The notes under the pieces are model-generated. The model had not been told where the DNA came from. It saw nothing but the letters and a program-made list of their open reading frames with translations, and made no database searches. Shown piece by piece: positions 1 to 9,581 of a stretch of 64,000 bases of DNA (the first letter of the stretch is position 1; the number at the start of each line of letters is the position of its first letter). The stretch is from contig NZ_CP033367.1 in the NCBI RefSeq assembly GCF_013170845.1, positions 1,054,001 to 1,118,000 of the forward strand, given 5' to 3'. Origin of the DNA: Mesorhizobium loti R88b (GTDB lineage Bacteria; Pseudomonadota; Alphaproteobacteria; Rhizobiales; Rhizobiaceae). The position numbers and the translations under genes are program-made.

Positions 1-822
1 ATCCTGTTCTCCGACATCCTTGTCGTTCCGCATGCGCTTGGCCGCGATGTGCGCTTCGAAGAAGGACGGGGCCCGCTTTTGACACCGATCTCCGCGCCGG
101 AGATTCTGGCTCTGGAAAGCGATGTGTTTCACGTGAATCTCGAACCGGTCTACGAGACGGTTCGCCGGCTGCGCTCCAAACTGCCTGAGGAGACGACCCT
201 GATCGGCTTCTGCGGCGCCCCGTGGACGGTGGCGACCTATATGATAGCGGGCCATGGAACGCCCGACCAGGCGCCGGCACGGTTGTTCGCCTATCGCGAG
301 CCGGTGGTGTTTCAACATCTGCTGAAAGTGCTTGCCGACAATTCCGCTGCCTATCTGATCCGCCAGATCGAAGCGGGCGCAGATGTGGTGCAGATTTTCG
401 ATTCCTGGTCCGGGGTGCTTGATGATGCCTCGTTCGAGCAGTTTTGCGTTTGGCCGGTGGCCGAGATCGTCAGGCAGGTTCGGGCCGTCCATCCCGATGT
501 TCCGATCATCGGCTTTCCCAAGGGCGCCGGCGCTCGCTACCGCACCTATCGCCAGAAGACCGGCGTAACGGGTCTGGGGATCGACTGGACGGTGCCGCTG
601 GTAGCAGCGAAGGACTTGCAGCGCTCTGGTGCCGTCCAGGGCAATCTCGATCCCTTGCGCCTCGTGGCTGGCGGCAAGGCGCTGTCGGATGGTGTCGAGA
701 CGATCCTTAAAGCGTTGGGAGACGGGCCGCTGATCTTCAATCTTGGCCACGGCATCACGCCGGAGACGCCGATCGCGCATGTCGAAGCAATGGTGAAACA
801 GGTTCGGAGCGCGACACGCTGA
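1..822 (+). CDS. hemE: Uroporphyrinogen decarboxylase HemE, 5' end cut by window edge
   Basis: The frame is open from base 1 to the stop at 820-822, giving 273 residues that begin [14 protein letters not shown]. The enzyme decarboxylates uroporphyrinogen III to coproporphyrinogen III in the cytosol. Family motifs are visible: [23 protein letters not shown] and GFPKGAG. HemE proteins are usually about 340 residues, so some 70 N-terminal residues lie left of the window. An internal ATG at 49 is not the real start. The stop overlaps the hemJ start by one base, indicating co-transcription. In Caulobacter and Sinorhizobium hemE flanks the replication origin, which suggests the origin lies just outside this edge. 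Confidence 0.96.
   Translation: MLFSDILVVPHALGRDVRFEEGRGPLLTPISAPEILALESDVFHVNLEPVYETVRRLRSKLPEETTLIGFCGAPWTVATYMIAGHGTPDQAPARLFAYREPVVFQHLLKVLADNSAAYLIRQIEAGADVVQIFDSWSGVLDDASFEQFCVWPVAEIVRQVRAVHPDVPIIGFPKGAGARYRTYRQKTGVTGLGIDWTVPLVAAKDLQRSGAVQGNLDPLRLVAGGKALSDGVETILKALGDGPLIFNLGHGITPETPIAHVEAMVKQVRSATR
125..140. other. parS-like site inside hemE (14 of 16 match)
   Basis: TGTTTCACGTGAATCT matches the parS palindrome TGTTTCACGTGAAACA at 14 of 16 positions. The left half is perfect and the mismatches are at positions 14 and 16. It lies in coding sequence about 7 kb left of the main parS cluster. Binding by ParB is unproven and it may be a chance near-match. Confidence 0.4.
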
Positions 823-1370
823 TGGCTCAGTCAAACAACACGGGCAACGCCGGCAACAGCACCGGCCAAGCGATGATGCGGATGACCGTCGGTATCGGCG
901 TGCTGGTCGTTCTCACCGCGCTTTTGTTTTTCTTCGCCCCGGAGAGTTTCTATCCCTGGGCGAAGGCGATCCATATCCTCGCCGTCATCTCCTGGATGGC
1001 CGGCATGCTCTATCTGCCGCGCCTGTTCGTCTATCATGTCGATGCCGAGAAGGGTTCGGTGCAGTCGGAGACTTTCAAGGTGATGGAGCGGCGCCTGCTG
1101 CGCGGCATCATCAATCCGGCGATGATCGTGACCTGGGTGTTCGGCCTGTGGCTCGCCTGGAAAGTGTTTGGATTCCAAGGCGGGTGGCTGCACGCCAAGA
1201 TCGGCTTGGTGCTTCTGTTGTCCGGCGTTCATGGCTATCTGGCTGGCGCGGTGCGCAAATTCGCCGAGGACCGCAATGAAAAACCGGCAAGGCACTGGCG
1301 GATCGTCAACGAGATCCCCACATTGCTGATGATCGCAATCGTGATCCTGGTTGTCGTCAAGCCGTTCTGA
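822..1370 (+). CDS. hemJ: Protoporphyrinogen oxidase HemJ
   Basis: This 182-residue integral membrane protein has the HemJ signature [19 protein letters not shown] near residue 50. That segment carries the conserved histidine of the family, and YHV follows it. Several further hydrophobic segments are visible, including [33 protein letters not shown] and a C-terminal [12 protein letters not shown]. HemJ oxidises protoporphyrinogen IX to protoporphyrin IX in most alphaproteobacteria that lack HemG and HemY. The ATG overlaps the hemE stop (ATGA-type junction), so translation is probably coupled and both genes act in heme synthesis. The N-terminal 25 residues are Asn/Gly-rich and soluble. Length is normal. 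Confidence 0.93.
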   Translation: MAQSNNTGNAGNSTGQAMMRMTVGIGVLVVLTALLFFFAPESFYPWAKAIHILAVISWMAGMLYLPRLFVYHVDAEKGSVQSETFKVMERRLLRGIINPAMIVTWVFGLWLAWKVFGFQGGWLHAKIGLVLLLSGVHGYLAGAVRKFAEDRNEKPARHWRIVNEIPTLLMIAIVILVVVKPF

Positions 1371-1545
1371 GCCTTTATCGGTCTCACAAAACGCGGCTTG
1401 CTCTTTCACCCGACCGACGATAAAAGACGGTCTTCCTTCCCGTCATGCGCCGCCCCTCATTGCTTTCGGCCGCGCCCGGCATTTGTCGCATCCCGTCGAT
1501 ATCCTCCCAAAGCCTGCCCAGACTCCATCTATTCAAGGTCCGTTT

Positions 1546-2811
1546 ATGCAAGAAATGAAACTCGCCGAGTTCAAGAACAAGAAACCGCCAGAGCTGATCG
1601 CTTATGCCGAATCGCTCGAGGTCGAGAACGCCAGCGTCATGCGCAAGCAGGAGCTGATGTTCGCGATCCTGAAGAAACTGGCCGCCCAGGACGTCGAGAT
1701 CATCGGCGACGGTGTGGTCGAAGTGCTCCAGGACGGGTTCGGCTTCCTGCGCTCGGCCAATGCCAACTATCTGCCAGGTCCCGACGACATCTATATCTCG
1801 CCGTCGCAGATCCGGCGCTTTTCGCTGAAGACCGGCGATACGGTCGAAGGACCGATCCGCAGCCCGAAAGAGGGCGAGCGCTATTTCGCACTGCTCAAGG
1901 TCAACACGATCAATTTCGACGATCCCGAAAAGATCCGTCACAAGATCCACTTCGACAATCTGACGCCGCTTTACCCGACCTCGAGGCTGAAGATGGAGAT
2001 GGAGGTTCCGACCTCCAAGGACATCTCAGCCCGCGTCATCGACCTGGTGGCGCCGCTCGGCAAGGGCCAGCGCGCCTTGATCGTGGCGCAGCCGCGCACC
2101 GGTAAAACCGTGCTGCTGCAGAACATCGCCCACTCCATCACCACCAACCATCCCGAATGCTACCTGATCGTGCTGCTGATCGACGAGCGGCCGGAAGAAG
2201 TCACCGACATGCAGCGTTCGGTGAAGGGTGAGGTTGTGTCCTCGACCTTCGACGAACCGGCGGTGCGCCACGTCCAGGTCGCCGAAATGGTCATCGAGAA
2301 GGCCAAGCGCCTGGTCGAACATGGCCGCGACGTCGTCATCCTGCTCGATTCCATCACCCGTCTCGGCCGTGCCTACAACACCGTGGTGCCGTCATCCGGC
2401 AAGGTGCTGACCGGTGGTGTCGATGCCAACGCTTTGCAGCGGCCGAAGCGCTTCTTCGGTGCCGCCCGTAACATCGAGGAAGGCGGCTCGCTGACCATCA
2501 TCGCCACCGCGCTGATCGATACCGGCAGCCGCATGGACGAAGTCATCTTCGAGGAGTTCAAGGGTACCGGCAATTCGGAAATCGTGCTCGACCGCAAGGT
2601 TGCCGACAAGCGCATCTATCCGGCCATGGACATCCTCAAGTCCGGCACCCGCAAGGAAGACCTGCTGGTCGCGCGTTCCGACCTGCAGAAGATCTTCGTG
2701 CTGCGCCGCATCCTGGCGCCGATGGGAACGACCGATGCGATCGAGTTCCTCATCGACAAGCTCAAGCAGACCAAGACCAACGCGGACTTCTTCGATTCGA
2801 TGAACACGTAA
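1546..2811 (+). CDS. rho: Transcription termination factor Rho
   Basis: Rho is a hexameric RNA helicase that ends transcription of untranslated RNA. From the ATG at 1546 ([13 protein letters not shown]) the protein is 421 residues, the usual alphaproteobacterial length. An open frame runs upstream to 1351, but that extension is not Rho-like, so I chose 1546. Visible parts are the N-terminal helical domain, an RNA-binding cold-shock-like region with GFGFLRS (about residues 67-73), Walker A PRTGKT (about 182) and Walker B-type [15 protein letters not shown]. The 175-bp gap after hemJ has no other gene and could hold a leader. A strong hairpin terminator follows the stop. Confidence 0.97.
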   Translation: MQEMKLAEFKNKKPPELIAYAESLEVENASVMRKQELMFAILKKLAAQDVEIIGDGVVEVLQDGFGFLRSANANYLPGPDDIYISPSQIRRFSLKTGDTVEGPIRSPKEGERYFALLKVNTINFDDPEKIRHKIHFDNLTPLYPTSRLKMEMEVPTSKDISARVIDLVAPLGKGQRALIVAQPRTGKTVLLQNIAHSITTNHPECYLIVLLIDERPEEVTDMQRSVKGEVVSSTFDEPAVRHVQVAEMVIEKAKRLVEHGRDVVILLDSITRLGRAYNTVVPSSGKVLTGGVDANALQRPKRFFGAARNIEEGGSLTIIATALIDTGSRMDEVIFEEFKGTGNSEIVLDRKVADKRIYPAMDILKSGTRKEDLLVARSDLQKIFVLRRILAPMGTTDAIEFLIDKLKQTKTNADFFDSMNT

Positions 2812-2858
2812 GGTCTGGGAACACGTAAAATCTGGCCGGACATTTCCGGCCGGCATTG

Positions 2859-2893
2859 AAACCCCGTTCCGGGAAACCGGGGCGGGGTTTTTC
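2859..2893 (+). terminator. Rho-independent terminator after rho
   Basis: The arms AAACCCCG (2859-2866) and CGGGGTTT (2883-2890) pair. Inside them CCGG-GAAA-CCGG forms a nested stem with a GNRA tetraloop, and a T-run follows. A weaker hairpin (GGCCGGA/TCCGGCC, 2834-2851) precedes it. It is a convincing intrinsic terminator for the rho transcript. Confidence 0.85.
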
Positions 2894-2999
2894 ATTGCCG
2901 AGGCGGAGGTCGCATTTCCGCTAGGGAGTGGCCATGGGTGGCGGCGGAGATCTCCTGCTTCGTGCGATTGATCCTGCTTCGAACCTTGGAAGAGGCCGC

Positions 3000-3899
3000 A
3001 TGGAGAAGACTGTCCCGACCCTGATCGGCTTTTCGGCGATCCTGACCTGGTCGTTTCTGGCACTGCTTTCAACGGCTGCCGGCCCGATACCGCCCTTTCA
3101 ACTGGCGGCCATGACGTTCTTTCTTGGGTCGCTGGTTGGCGCGGGCAGCTGGATCTTCCGTCCGGGCGCGATCCGCTCGCTGCGGCAGCCATGGAAAGTC
3201 TGGGCGACCGGCGTTGCCGGGCTGTGCATCTATCACTGCGCCTATTTCTTCGCGATCCAGTCGGCGCCGCCGGTCGAGGTCAGCCTGATCGCTTACCTCT
3301 GGCCGTTGCTGATCGTTGTCTTCGCCACCTTTCTGCCGGGTGAAAGGCTGAGGCTTCACCATGTCATCGGTGTAGTCCTCGGTCTTGCCGGCGCGATCGT
3401 CGTGATCACCAAGGGCGGCACCATCGGCTTGGCCAATGGGGTGATGAAGGGCCATGTCATCGCGCTGTTCTGCGCCTTCATCTGGGCCGGCTATTCCGTG
3501 CTGTCGCGCCGGTTTGGACAGGTGCCAACCGATGTCGTGGCCGGCTATTGCTTCATCACCGCAGCGGTCGCGTTGGCGCTGCATTTGATGCTTGAAACCA
3601 CGGTCTGGCCGCAGACGGCGACGCAGTGGAGTGCGATCGTGGTGCTGGGTGCCATCCCGCTCGGCGCCGGTTTCTATGCCTGGGACTATGGCTGCAAGCA
3701 CGGAGACATCATGATCCTCGGCGCTTTGTCCTACGCCGCACCGCTGTTTTCGGTGATCGTGCTGCTGCTGGCCGGGTTCGGCGTGTTCCACTGGTCGGTG
3801 GCGCTTGCCTGTATTCTGATCACGGTCGGCGCGGTGATCGCCGCCAAGGATCTGTTGTTCAAGCCATGGAGAGCGGAGGTTCTGGCAGACACGCTTTGA
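3000..3899 (+). CDS. EamA/DMT-superfamily transporter (YddG-like)
   Basis: The product is a 299-residue inner-membrane protein with about ten hydrophobic segments in two homologous halves, as in EamA drug/metabolite exporters. Examples are TLIGFSAILTWSFLALL at the start and CAFIWAGYSVLSRRFG, which opens the second half. The motif SAPPVEVSLIAYLWPLLIV resembles aromatic amino acid exporters of the YddG type. I chose ATG 3000 because GGAAGAGG stands just upstream and MEKTVPTLIGF begins at the first membrane segment. An in-frame start at 2928 adds 24 unconvincing residues. The gene ends one base before the stop of the convergent DUF255 gene. The substrate cannot be read from sequence. Confidence 0.85.
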   Translation: MEKTVPTLIGFSAILTWSFLALLSTAAGPIPPFQLAAMTFFLGSLVGAGSWIFRPGAIRSLRQPWKVWATGVAGLCIYHCAYFFAIQSAPPVEVSLIAYLWPLLIVVFATFLPGERLRLHHVIGVVLGLAGAIVVITKGGTIGLANGVMKGHVIALFCAFIWAGYSVLSRRFGQVPTDVVAGYCFITAAVALALHLMLETTVWPQTATQWSAIVVLGAIPLGAGFYAWDYGCKHGDIMILGALSYAAPLFSVIVLLLAGFGVFHWSVALACILITVGAVIAAKDLLFKPWRAEVLADTL

Positions 3900-5927
3900 T
3901 TACTGGCGGCGCAGGAGCCGCTCGAGTTCTCTGGGATCTGTCAAAACGGGAAGACAGACCTGACCTGTGCAGAACCAGGCACCCATCTTGTCGGCCGGAG
4001 GTAGAATCCCCCCGGGCAGCAAGGGTCGATTCGTTTCCGAACCGATTGCCACGACAATGTCTATACGGCGCGGATCAGGGTTTCGATTCGCAACCGGAAC
4101 AAGCCTGGGATCCGCAAGATCGTCGATCAGCACCAGCTTCAGCGGCTCGATCGAAAGCGCGCAGGCGTTGACGATGCCCGCTTGACCATAAGCCTGGTGC
4201 GCCGCACGACCGGCCGCATGCTCGGCGACCCGCCAGGCTCGCTCCTGCAAGTCGAGATCGCCGGTGACGGAAGCGAGCCGCACCATTGCCTCGATGATCT
4301 GGCTGGTAGCCGATGGAATGGCTTCATCGACATCGCCCCTGATGCGGATCGGCACGTCGGTGCTGTCCGAGGCGGTGAGATAATAGCCCGTGCCCGCGGC
4401 GTCGGCATGCCAATGGTCGAGCTGTTCGATGAATTGCTTCGCCTGGTCGATATAGCTCCAATCGCCTGACGCCTCGAACAGCGAGATCGCGGCATTGGTC
4501 ATGGCGGCGTAGTCGCTGGACAAAGCGGGAAACAGTTTCCTGGCGCCGAGCATGGAATGCGGCAAACGGCCCTCTCGGCTGGCGGCGCTGATATGGGCGA
4601 ACGCCTTTGCCGCGGCCTCGATCCAGTCTCGACGCCCCAGCGAACGGCCGGCTTCGGCAAGCGCTGCAATCATCAGGCCGTTCCAGTCGCTGAGGGTCTT
4701 TGCATCGAGACCCGGCCTGACCCGCTCTTCGCGGACGGCGAGAAGCCTGGCCTTGAGGGGATTGAGTTTTTCGCGATCGACCACGCTCTGTGCCTGCTGC
4801 GACCGGGTTTGATGGACAACCGGCTTGCCTTCCCAGCCATGCGGGCTGGATAGTGTGAAGTGTTTGAAAAACAAGATTGAATCGCTACCGAGGGCGGCTT
4901 CGATCTCGTCCTTGCTCCAGGTGTAGAACAGTCCTTCCTCACCGTCGCTGTCGGCATCAAGGCTTGCGGCGAAGGCACCGCCATCGACGCGCATTTCGCG
5001 CAGCAGCCAGGCGATTGTCTCTTCGATTCGTATCCGGAACAAATCATTGCCGCTGGCCGAGAAAGCCCAATTGCAGAAGCGGATCAGCGCCGCATTGTCG
5101 TAGAGCATCTTCTCGAAATGCGGCACCAGCCATTCCGCATCGGTCGAGTAGCGGCTGAGCCCACCGCCAATGTGATCATAGATGCCGCCGCCGAGCATCT
5201 GTTCCAGGCTGACAAGCACGTCGTCGCGATGCGCGGCATTGCCGTCGCGCAGCCAGGACAGCCAGAGGGTCAGCATGAAGGGGGCGTTCGGGAATTTCGG
5301 TGCGCCACGCAGGCCGCCAAGGTCGCGGTCGATCATGCCGTCGATACGGCCGGCGAGTTCGGTGAGCGTGCCGCGGTCCAGGCTCTCCTTGGCGTGCGAG
5401 CCCGAAAGTCGCGCCTCGACATGGGAGGTCAGGCCGTCGGCGCTTTGATGCAGGCTCTCCCGCTTCTCGCGCCACGCCTTGTCGACCGCTTCCATCACCT
5501 GGATGAAGCCCGGGCGGCCATAGCGCGGCTCGCGTGGGAAATAGGTGCCGCCCCAGAATGGCTTGCCATCCGGCGTCAGGAACATGGTCAGCGGCCAGCC
5601 GCCTTGCTCGCCCATCGATGACAAGGCCGCCATATAGATCTGGTCTATGTCAGGGCGCTCCTCGCGGTCGACCTTGATATTGACGAACAGACGGTTCATG
5701 ACGGCGGCGACGCCGTCATTCTCGAAGCTTTCATGCGCCATGACATGGCACCAGTGGCAAGCGGCATAGCCGATCGAGAGCAGGATCGGCCTGTCCAGGG
5801 CCTTTGCTTCCTCGAGCGACGCTGGCGACCAGGCCCGCCAGTGCACGGGATTGCCGCTGTGCTGCTGCAGATAGGGGCTGGCTTCTTCAGCGAGCAGGTT
5901 TTGCGCGGGCAATGTCACGATGAGCAA
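3900..5927 (-). CDS. DUF255 / YyaL-type thioredoxin-fold protein with six-hairpin glycosidase-like domain
   Basis: This 675-residue protein opens with the DUF255 signature: NLLAEEASPYLQQHSGNPVHW, then a thioredoxin-like segment with CHWCHVM (about residue 58). An (alpha/alpha)6-barrel region follows, with SLDADSDGEEGLFYTWSK and LSDWNGLMIAALAEAGR. The family (bacterial YyaL, animal SPATA20) is widespread and its biochemical role is not settled. The Cys-His-Trp-Cys motif is intact. The called start is TTG; a GTG three codons downstream (5918) is equally possible and neither has a clear ribosome binding site. The gene converges on the DMT transporter gene with no gap. Confidence 0.88.
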   Translation of the reverse strand: MLIVTLPAQNLLAEEASPYLQQHSGNPVHWRAWSPASLEEAKALDRPILLSIGYAACHWCHVMAHESFENDGVAAVMNRLFVNIKVDREERPDIDQIYMAALSSMGEQGGWPLTMFLTPDGKPFWGGTYFPREPRYGRPGFIQVMEAVDKAWREKRESLHQSADGLTSHVEARLSGSHAKESLDRGTLTELAGRIDGMIDRDLGGLRGAPKFPNAPFMLTLWLSWLRDGNAAHRDDVLVSLEQMLGGGIYDHIGGGLSRYSTDAEWLVPHFEKMLYDNAALIRFCNWAFSASGNDLFRIRIEETIAWLLREMRVDGGAFAASLDADSDGEEGLFYTWSKDEIEAALGSDSILFFKHFTLSSPHGWEGKPVVHQTRSQQAQSVVDREKLNPLKARLLAVREERVRPGLDAKTLSDWNGLMIAALAEAGRSLGRRDWIEAAAKAFAHISAASREGRLPHSMLGARKLFPALSSDYAAMTNAAISLFEASGDWSYIDQAKQFIEQLDHWHADAAGTGYYLTASDSTDVPIRIRGDVDEAIPSATSQIIEAMVRLASVTGDLDLQERAWRVAEHAAGRAAHQAYGQAGIVNACALSIEPLKLVLIDDLADPRLVPVANRNPDPRRIDIVVAIGSETNRPLLPGGILPPADKMGAWFCTGQVCLPVLTDPRELERLLRRQ

Positions 5928-5980
5928 ACTCGGGGTTGTTTTGAAAGCGCGAAGCTAGGGCGGTTCAACAGAGCGGGCAA

Positions 5981-7312
5981 ATGATTTCAGGCGATTCGAT
6001 CGTGGCGCTGTCGAGCGGCCGGCTTCCGGCCGGCGTTGCCGTGCTGCGTATCTCCGGCCCGCAGACTCGATTCGTTGTCGAAACGATAGCCGGCGGCATG
6101 GTTAAGGACCGGGCGGCGGTTCTGCGGCGGTTCCGAGCGCCTGATGGAACCGTTCTGGACACCGGCCTGGTCGTCTTTTTCCCCGGGCCGGCCAGCTTTA
6201 CCGGCGAGGACGTCGCTGAATTCCATGTCCATGGCGGACGCGCGGTTGTGGCCAGGATGCTGGAAACGATCGCTGGTTTTGACGGGGTCAGGCACGCGGA
6301 CCCCGGCGAGTTCACACGCCGCGCCTTTCTCAACGGCAAACTCGATCTGGTCGAAACCGAGGCGCTGGCCGATCTGGTCAATGCCGAGACCGAAGCGCAG
6401 CGACGCTTCGCCATCCAGAATGCCGAGGGCGTCCAGAGTGAGCTCTATATGAGCTGGCGCCGCCGGCTGATCCATGCGCGCGCGATGATCGAAGCCGAGA
6501 TCGACTTTGCCGATGAAGATGATGTGCCCGGTTCCGTTTCGGATACGGTCTGGTCCGATATCAGGGCGATGATCGGTGAGATCGACCATCATGTCGCCGG
6601 GTTCCACGCCGCCGAGATCATCCGCGATGGATTCGAGGTCGTCATTTTGGGTGCGCCGAATGCCGGCAAGTCGAGTCTGTTCAATGCCCTGGCGCGCCGG
6701 GATGCAGCTATTGTAACGGATGAACCAGGCACCACGCGGGATCTGCTCGAGGTCGTGCTGGATCTCCAGGGATTGCGTGTCAGGCTGACGGACACCGCCG
6801 GCCTGCGCGAAGCGCCGGGCAAGGTCGAGGCGATCGGCATTGAGAAGGCCAGAGCGAAGGCTGACCGCGCCGATCTTTTGCTGCTGCTGGAAGACATTGT
6901 GGACCCCGGCGACATTGGGCCGTTGCCGGATAAGGCAGCCCTGCTGCGGGTTGGCACCAAGCTCGACCTGTTGGGCGGGCAGGCCGCCCGGGATGCGTCC
7001 GGCGGCTATGATTTCGTCATTTCGGTCGCGAGCGGAACCGGCGTGGACGCTTTGTTGGCTGCGATCGGCCAACGCGCCGCAAGGGCGGCGGGCGATATCG
7101 GAGATGTCCTGCCTTCGCGCTTGCGCCATGTCGAACTGCTCGGCGAGACGAATCGCCATTTGCTTCGCGCCGTTGAAGGGAGCGCCGCAGGGCAGGAATT
7201 GCGGGCCGAGGAGCTGAGACTAGCCGCAGATCAGCTTGGGCGGATCGTTGGCTCCATAGATGTCGAGGATATGCTTGATGTGATTTTCGGTCAGTTCTGT
7301 ATCGGGAAATGA
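5981..7312 (+). CDS. mnmE: tRNA modification GTPase MnmE (TrmE)
   Basis: MnmE works with MnmG to add the carboxymethylaminomethyl group to wobble uridine 34 of some tRNAs. The 443 residues show the N-terminal formyl-THF-binding domain (GDSIVALSSG...GVAVLRISG). They also show an inserted G domain with G1 GAPNAGKSS (about residue 224), the switch DEPGTTRD and G3 DTAG (about 271). The C-terminal FCIGK carries the catalytic Cys440. The G4 motif reads TKLD. The gene lies upstream of mnmG, separated by a 379-bp region holding parS-like sites, an origin-proximal arrangement known in alphaproteobacteria. Confidence 0.96.
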   Translation: MISGDSIVALSSGRLPAGVAVLRISGPQTRFVVETIAGGMVKDRAAVLRRFRAPDGTVLDTGLVVFFPGPASFTGEDVAEFHVHGGRAVVARMLETIAGFDGVRHADPGEFTRRAFLNGKLDLVETEALADLVNAETEAQRRFAIQNAEGVQSELYMSWRRRLIHARAMIEAEIDFADEDDVPGSVSDTVWSDIRAMIGEIDHHVAGFHAAEIIRDGFEVVILGAPNAGKSSLFNALARRDAAIVTDEPGTTRDLLEVVLDLQGLRVRLTDTAGLREAPGKVEAIGIEKARAKADRADLLLLLEDIVDPGDIGPLPDKAALLRVGTKLDLLGGQAARDASGGYDFVISVASGTGVDALLAAIGQRAARAAGDIGDVLPSRLRHVELLGETNRHLLRAVEGSAAGQELRAEELRLAADQLGRIVGSIDVEDMLDVIFGQFCIGK

Positions 7313-7325
7313 CTCACGTGAAACA
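7310..7325. other. parS-like site 1 (14 of 16)
   Basis: TGACTCACGTGAAACA spans the mnmE stop codon. The right half is a perfect parS half-site and the left half has AC instead of TT at positions 3-4. The same variant recurs at 7533 and 7561. Confidence 0.6.
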
Positions 7326-7349
7326 ATCACTTGGCCGGGCGAGGGCAAG

Positions 7350-7491
7350 GAGCGGGAGCGACGCGGCGCAGACCCGAGGATCCATGCCGGACTCCAATGC
7401 GTCGCTGCCGTGCAGAATTCTTGCCAGCGGCGCCCTCAGCAAAGGTCACGGAATGGATCCTCGGGTCTCCGCGTCCGCGTCGCTCCCGCTC
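7350..7491. repeat. Large imperfect intergenic palindrome
   Basis: The left arm (about 7350-7384, GAGCGGGAGCGACGCGG then AGACCCGAGGATCCA) is complementary to the right arm (about 7454-7491, TGGATCCTCGGGTCT then CGCGTCGCTCCCGCTC) around a 70-bp centre. This form is typical of mobile palindromic repeats in rhizobial intergenic DNA. I found no second copy in this window. Confidence 0.65.
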
Positions 7492-7532
7492 CGCCCGTGG
7501 ATGACGAAGTTGAATGACGCATTCGCCAGCCG

Positions 7533-7548
7533 TGACTCACGTGAAACA
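7533..7548. other. parS-like site 2 (14 of 16)
   Basis: TGACTCACGTGAAACA is identical to site 1, with the same degenerate left half. It lies 13 bp before site 3. Confidence 0.6.
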
Positions 7549-7560
7549 ATCGCAGCGGCG

Positions 7561-7576
7561 TGACTCACGTGAAACA
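7561..7576. other. parS-like site 3 (14 of 16)
   Basis: TGACTCACGTGAAACA again, the third identical variant, 23 bp upstream of the full palindrome at 7599. Confidence 0.6.
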
Positions 7577-7598
7577 TCGCTACGTGAGGCTCTCATCC

Positions 7599-7614
7599 TG
7601 TTTCACGTGAAACT
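7599..7614. other. parS: parS centromere site (15 of 16)
   Basis: TGTTTCACGTGAAACT contains the complete 14-bp palindrome GTTTCACGTGAAAC recognised by chromosomal ParB proteins. It lies about 3.5 kb upstream of parB in the same block. Confidence 0.9.
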
Positions 7615-7691
7615 TGCAGCGAAGTTTTCTTGACAGCTTCGCCTCGCGGGGACATGTGTCCCTCAATCTTTCGAGTCCAGGACATTTGGAA

Positions 7692-9581
7692 ATGACCGAT
7701 CGCTATGATGTGGTTGTGGTGGGCGGCGGCCATGCGGGTTGCGAGGCAGCCAGCGCTGCCGCGCGCGCCGGTGCCAAAACCGCGCTGGTGACGCTGCGCT
7801 TCGACACGATCGGCGTGATGTCGTGCAATCCGGCGATTGGAGGGCTCGGCAAGGGCCATCTGGTCCGCGAAATCGATGCCATGGACGGTCTGATGGGTCG
7901 GGTGGCGGATGCCGCCGGCATCCAGTTCCGGCTGCTCAATCGCCGCAAGGGCCCAGCGGTACGCGGGCCCCGTACACAGGCCGACAGGAAGCTGTACCGC
8001 CTGGCCATGCAGGAAGCCATTCGGCAGCAGAACGATCTCGACGTCGTCGAGGCCGAGGTCCTGGATTTCGAAATCAGCGAGGGACGGATTGTCGCCGTCC
8101 TACTGGCCGACGGTCGGCGGCTTGCCTGTGGCGCCGTCGTGCTGACGACCGGGACTTTCCTGCGCGGCCTTATTCATATTGGCGAAAAGAAGATCGTCGC
8201 TGGCCGCATGAACGAGCAAGCAAGCCTTGGGCTGTCGGCGACTATGAGCCGGGCAGGCTTCAAGCTCGGCCGGCTGAAGACCGGGACGCCGCCGCGGCTG
8301 GACGGGAAGACCATCAATTGGGCATCGCTCGAAAGCCAGGCAGCGGACGAGGATCCCGTGCCGTTCTCGCTGATGACCGACAGCATCAAGACGCCGCAAA
8401 TCGAGTGCGGCATTACCCGCACGACGAGGGCCACGCATGAGCTGATCCGCGCCAACCTTGGCCGTTCCGCCATGTATTCCGGCTCGATCGAAGGCGTCGG
8501 CCCGCGCTATTGCCCGTCGATCGAAGACAAGATCGTCAAGTTCGGCGATCGGGACGGCCACCAGATCTTTCTGGAGCCGGAAGGGCTCGACGACGATACA
8601 GTCTATCCCAACGGGATTTCGACGTCGTTGCCCGAGGATGTGCAACTCGATATCCTGAAGACCATTCCGGGACTGGAGCGCGCGATCATGCTGCAGCCTG
8701 GCTATGCCATTGAATATGATCACGTCGATCCGCGCGAACTGCATCAGACACTTGAGACAAAGCGCGTCGGTGGGCTTTTCCTTGCTGGGCAAATCAACGG
8801 CACGACCGGTTATGAGGAAGCGGCCGGGCAAGGCCTGCTCGCAGGCCTCAATGCAGCGCGGCGGGCGTCAGGCGGCGAACAGATCGTGCTCAGCCGCACC
8901 GAGGCCTATATCGGGGTAATGGTCGACGATTTGACCAGCCGCGGCATCAGCGAGCCCTATCGGATGTTCACCTCGCGGGCCGAGTTCCGGCTGTCGCTGC
9001 GCGCCGACAATGCCGATGAGCGGCTGACGCCGGCGGCTGCAAGGCTCGGAATCGCCTCGGCGCAGCGGATGCAGCGCTATGGCGACGTCATGCAGCGTCT
9101 CGACGCAGCGCGGGAATTGGCGAAGTTGGTGGCGATGACCCCCAATGAAGCGGCGCGGCATGGGCTGGAAATCAACCGCGATGGTGTGCGCCGGTCGGGC
9201 TATGAGTTGTTGGCCTATCCCGACGTCGATGTCGCCTGGCTGGCCAGGGTCGATCCGAGATTCGGCGAAGTCGATGCCAAGACGGCGGAGCGGCTCGAAA
9301 CGGAAGCGAAATATTCTGTCTATCTCGATCGCCAGAAGAGCGATGTCGCGCAGATCCGGCATGAGGAAAGCCGGTTGATCCCCGATACAGTCGATTTTGC
9401 CGGTGTGCCCGGCCTGTCCAATGAATTGAAGCAGAAGATGCAGGTACGGCGGCCGCGTTCCATCGCTGATGCGCAGCGCATGGAAGGCATGACGCCGGCG
9501 GCGCTGGCGATCATTGTCTCACATGTCCGCCATAGTGAGACTGCAAAACGGGCAGAGAGCGCACAGAGGGACGTTGCGTGA
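7692..9581 (+). CDS. mnmG: tRNA uridine-5-carboxymethylaminomethyl(34) synthesis enzyme MnmG (GidA)
   Basis: MnmG is the FAD- and NADH-using partner of MnmE in wobble-uridine modification. The ATG at 7692 gives 629 residues beginning [20 protein letters not shown], the standard N terminus with the FAD-binding [10 protein letters not shown]. The open frame extends 26 codons upstream through a parS site, but that part is not MnmG-like. The signature [16 protein letters not shown] is near residue 45, and [20 protein letters not shown] near residue 380 is the second conserved block. The C-terminal helical MnmE-binding domain is complete. The stop overlaps the rsmG start by four bases (GTGA), so the two are probably translated together. 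Confidence 0.96.
   Translation: MTDRYDVVVVGGGHAGCEAASAAARAGAKTALVTLRFDTIGVMSCNPAIGGLGKGHLVREIDAMDGLMGRVADAAGIQFRLLNRRKGPAVRGPRTQADRKLYRLAMQEAIRQQNDLDVVEAEVLDFEISEGRIVAVLLADGRRLACGAVVLTTGTFLRGLIHIGEKKIVAGRMNEQASLGLSATMSRAGFKLGRLKTGTPPRLDGKTINWASLESQAADEDPVPFSLMTDSIKTPQIECGITRTTRATHELIRANLGRSAMYSGSIEGVGPRYCPSIEDKIVKFGDRDGHQIFLEPEGLDDDTVYPNGISTSLPEDVQLDILKTIPGLERAIMLQPGYAIEYDHVDPRELHQTLETKRVGGLFLAGQINGTTGYEEAAGQGLLAGLNAARRASGGEQIVLSRTEAYIGVMVDDLTSRGISEPYRMFTSRAEFRLSLRADNADERLTPAAARLGIASAQRMQRYGDVMQRLDAARELAKLVAMTPNEAARHGLEINRDGVRRSGYELLAYPDVDVAWLARVDPRFGEVDAKTAERLETEAKYSVYLDRQKSDVAQIRHEESRLIPDTVDFAGVPGLSNELKQKMQVRRPRSIADAQRMEGMTPAALAIIVSHVRHSETAKRAESAQRDVA

Larger units (their letters stand above)
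7313..7691. other. 379-bp non-coding region between mnmE and mnmG
   Basis: I see no gene here. The region holds four parS or parS-like sites and one large imperfect palindrome. An open frame that starts with TTG at 7614 is only an upstream extension of mnmG. Together with the site inside rsmG this is the likely centromere of the chromosome. Confidence 0.8.

Noticed and set aside
831..1409. Minus-strand open frame opposite hemJ
   Set aside because: It is His/Asp-rich, has no family pattern and overlaps a well-supported gene.
1351..1545. N-terminal extension of Rho
   Set aside because: The extra 65 residues have no similarity to Rho, which begins at [10 protein letters not shown].
7614..7691. 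N-terminal extension of MnmG
   Set aside because: The first 26 codons would translate the parS palindrome and are unlike any MnmG. The family begins at [13 protein letters not shown].
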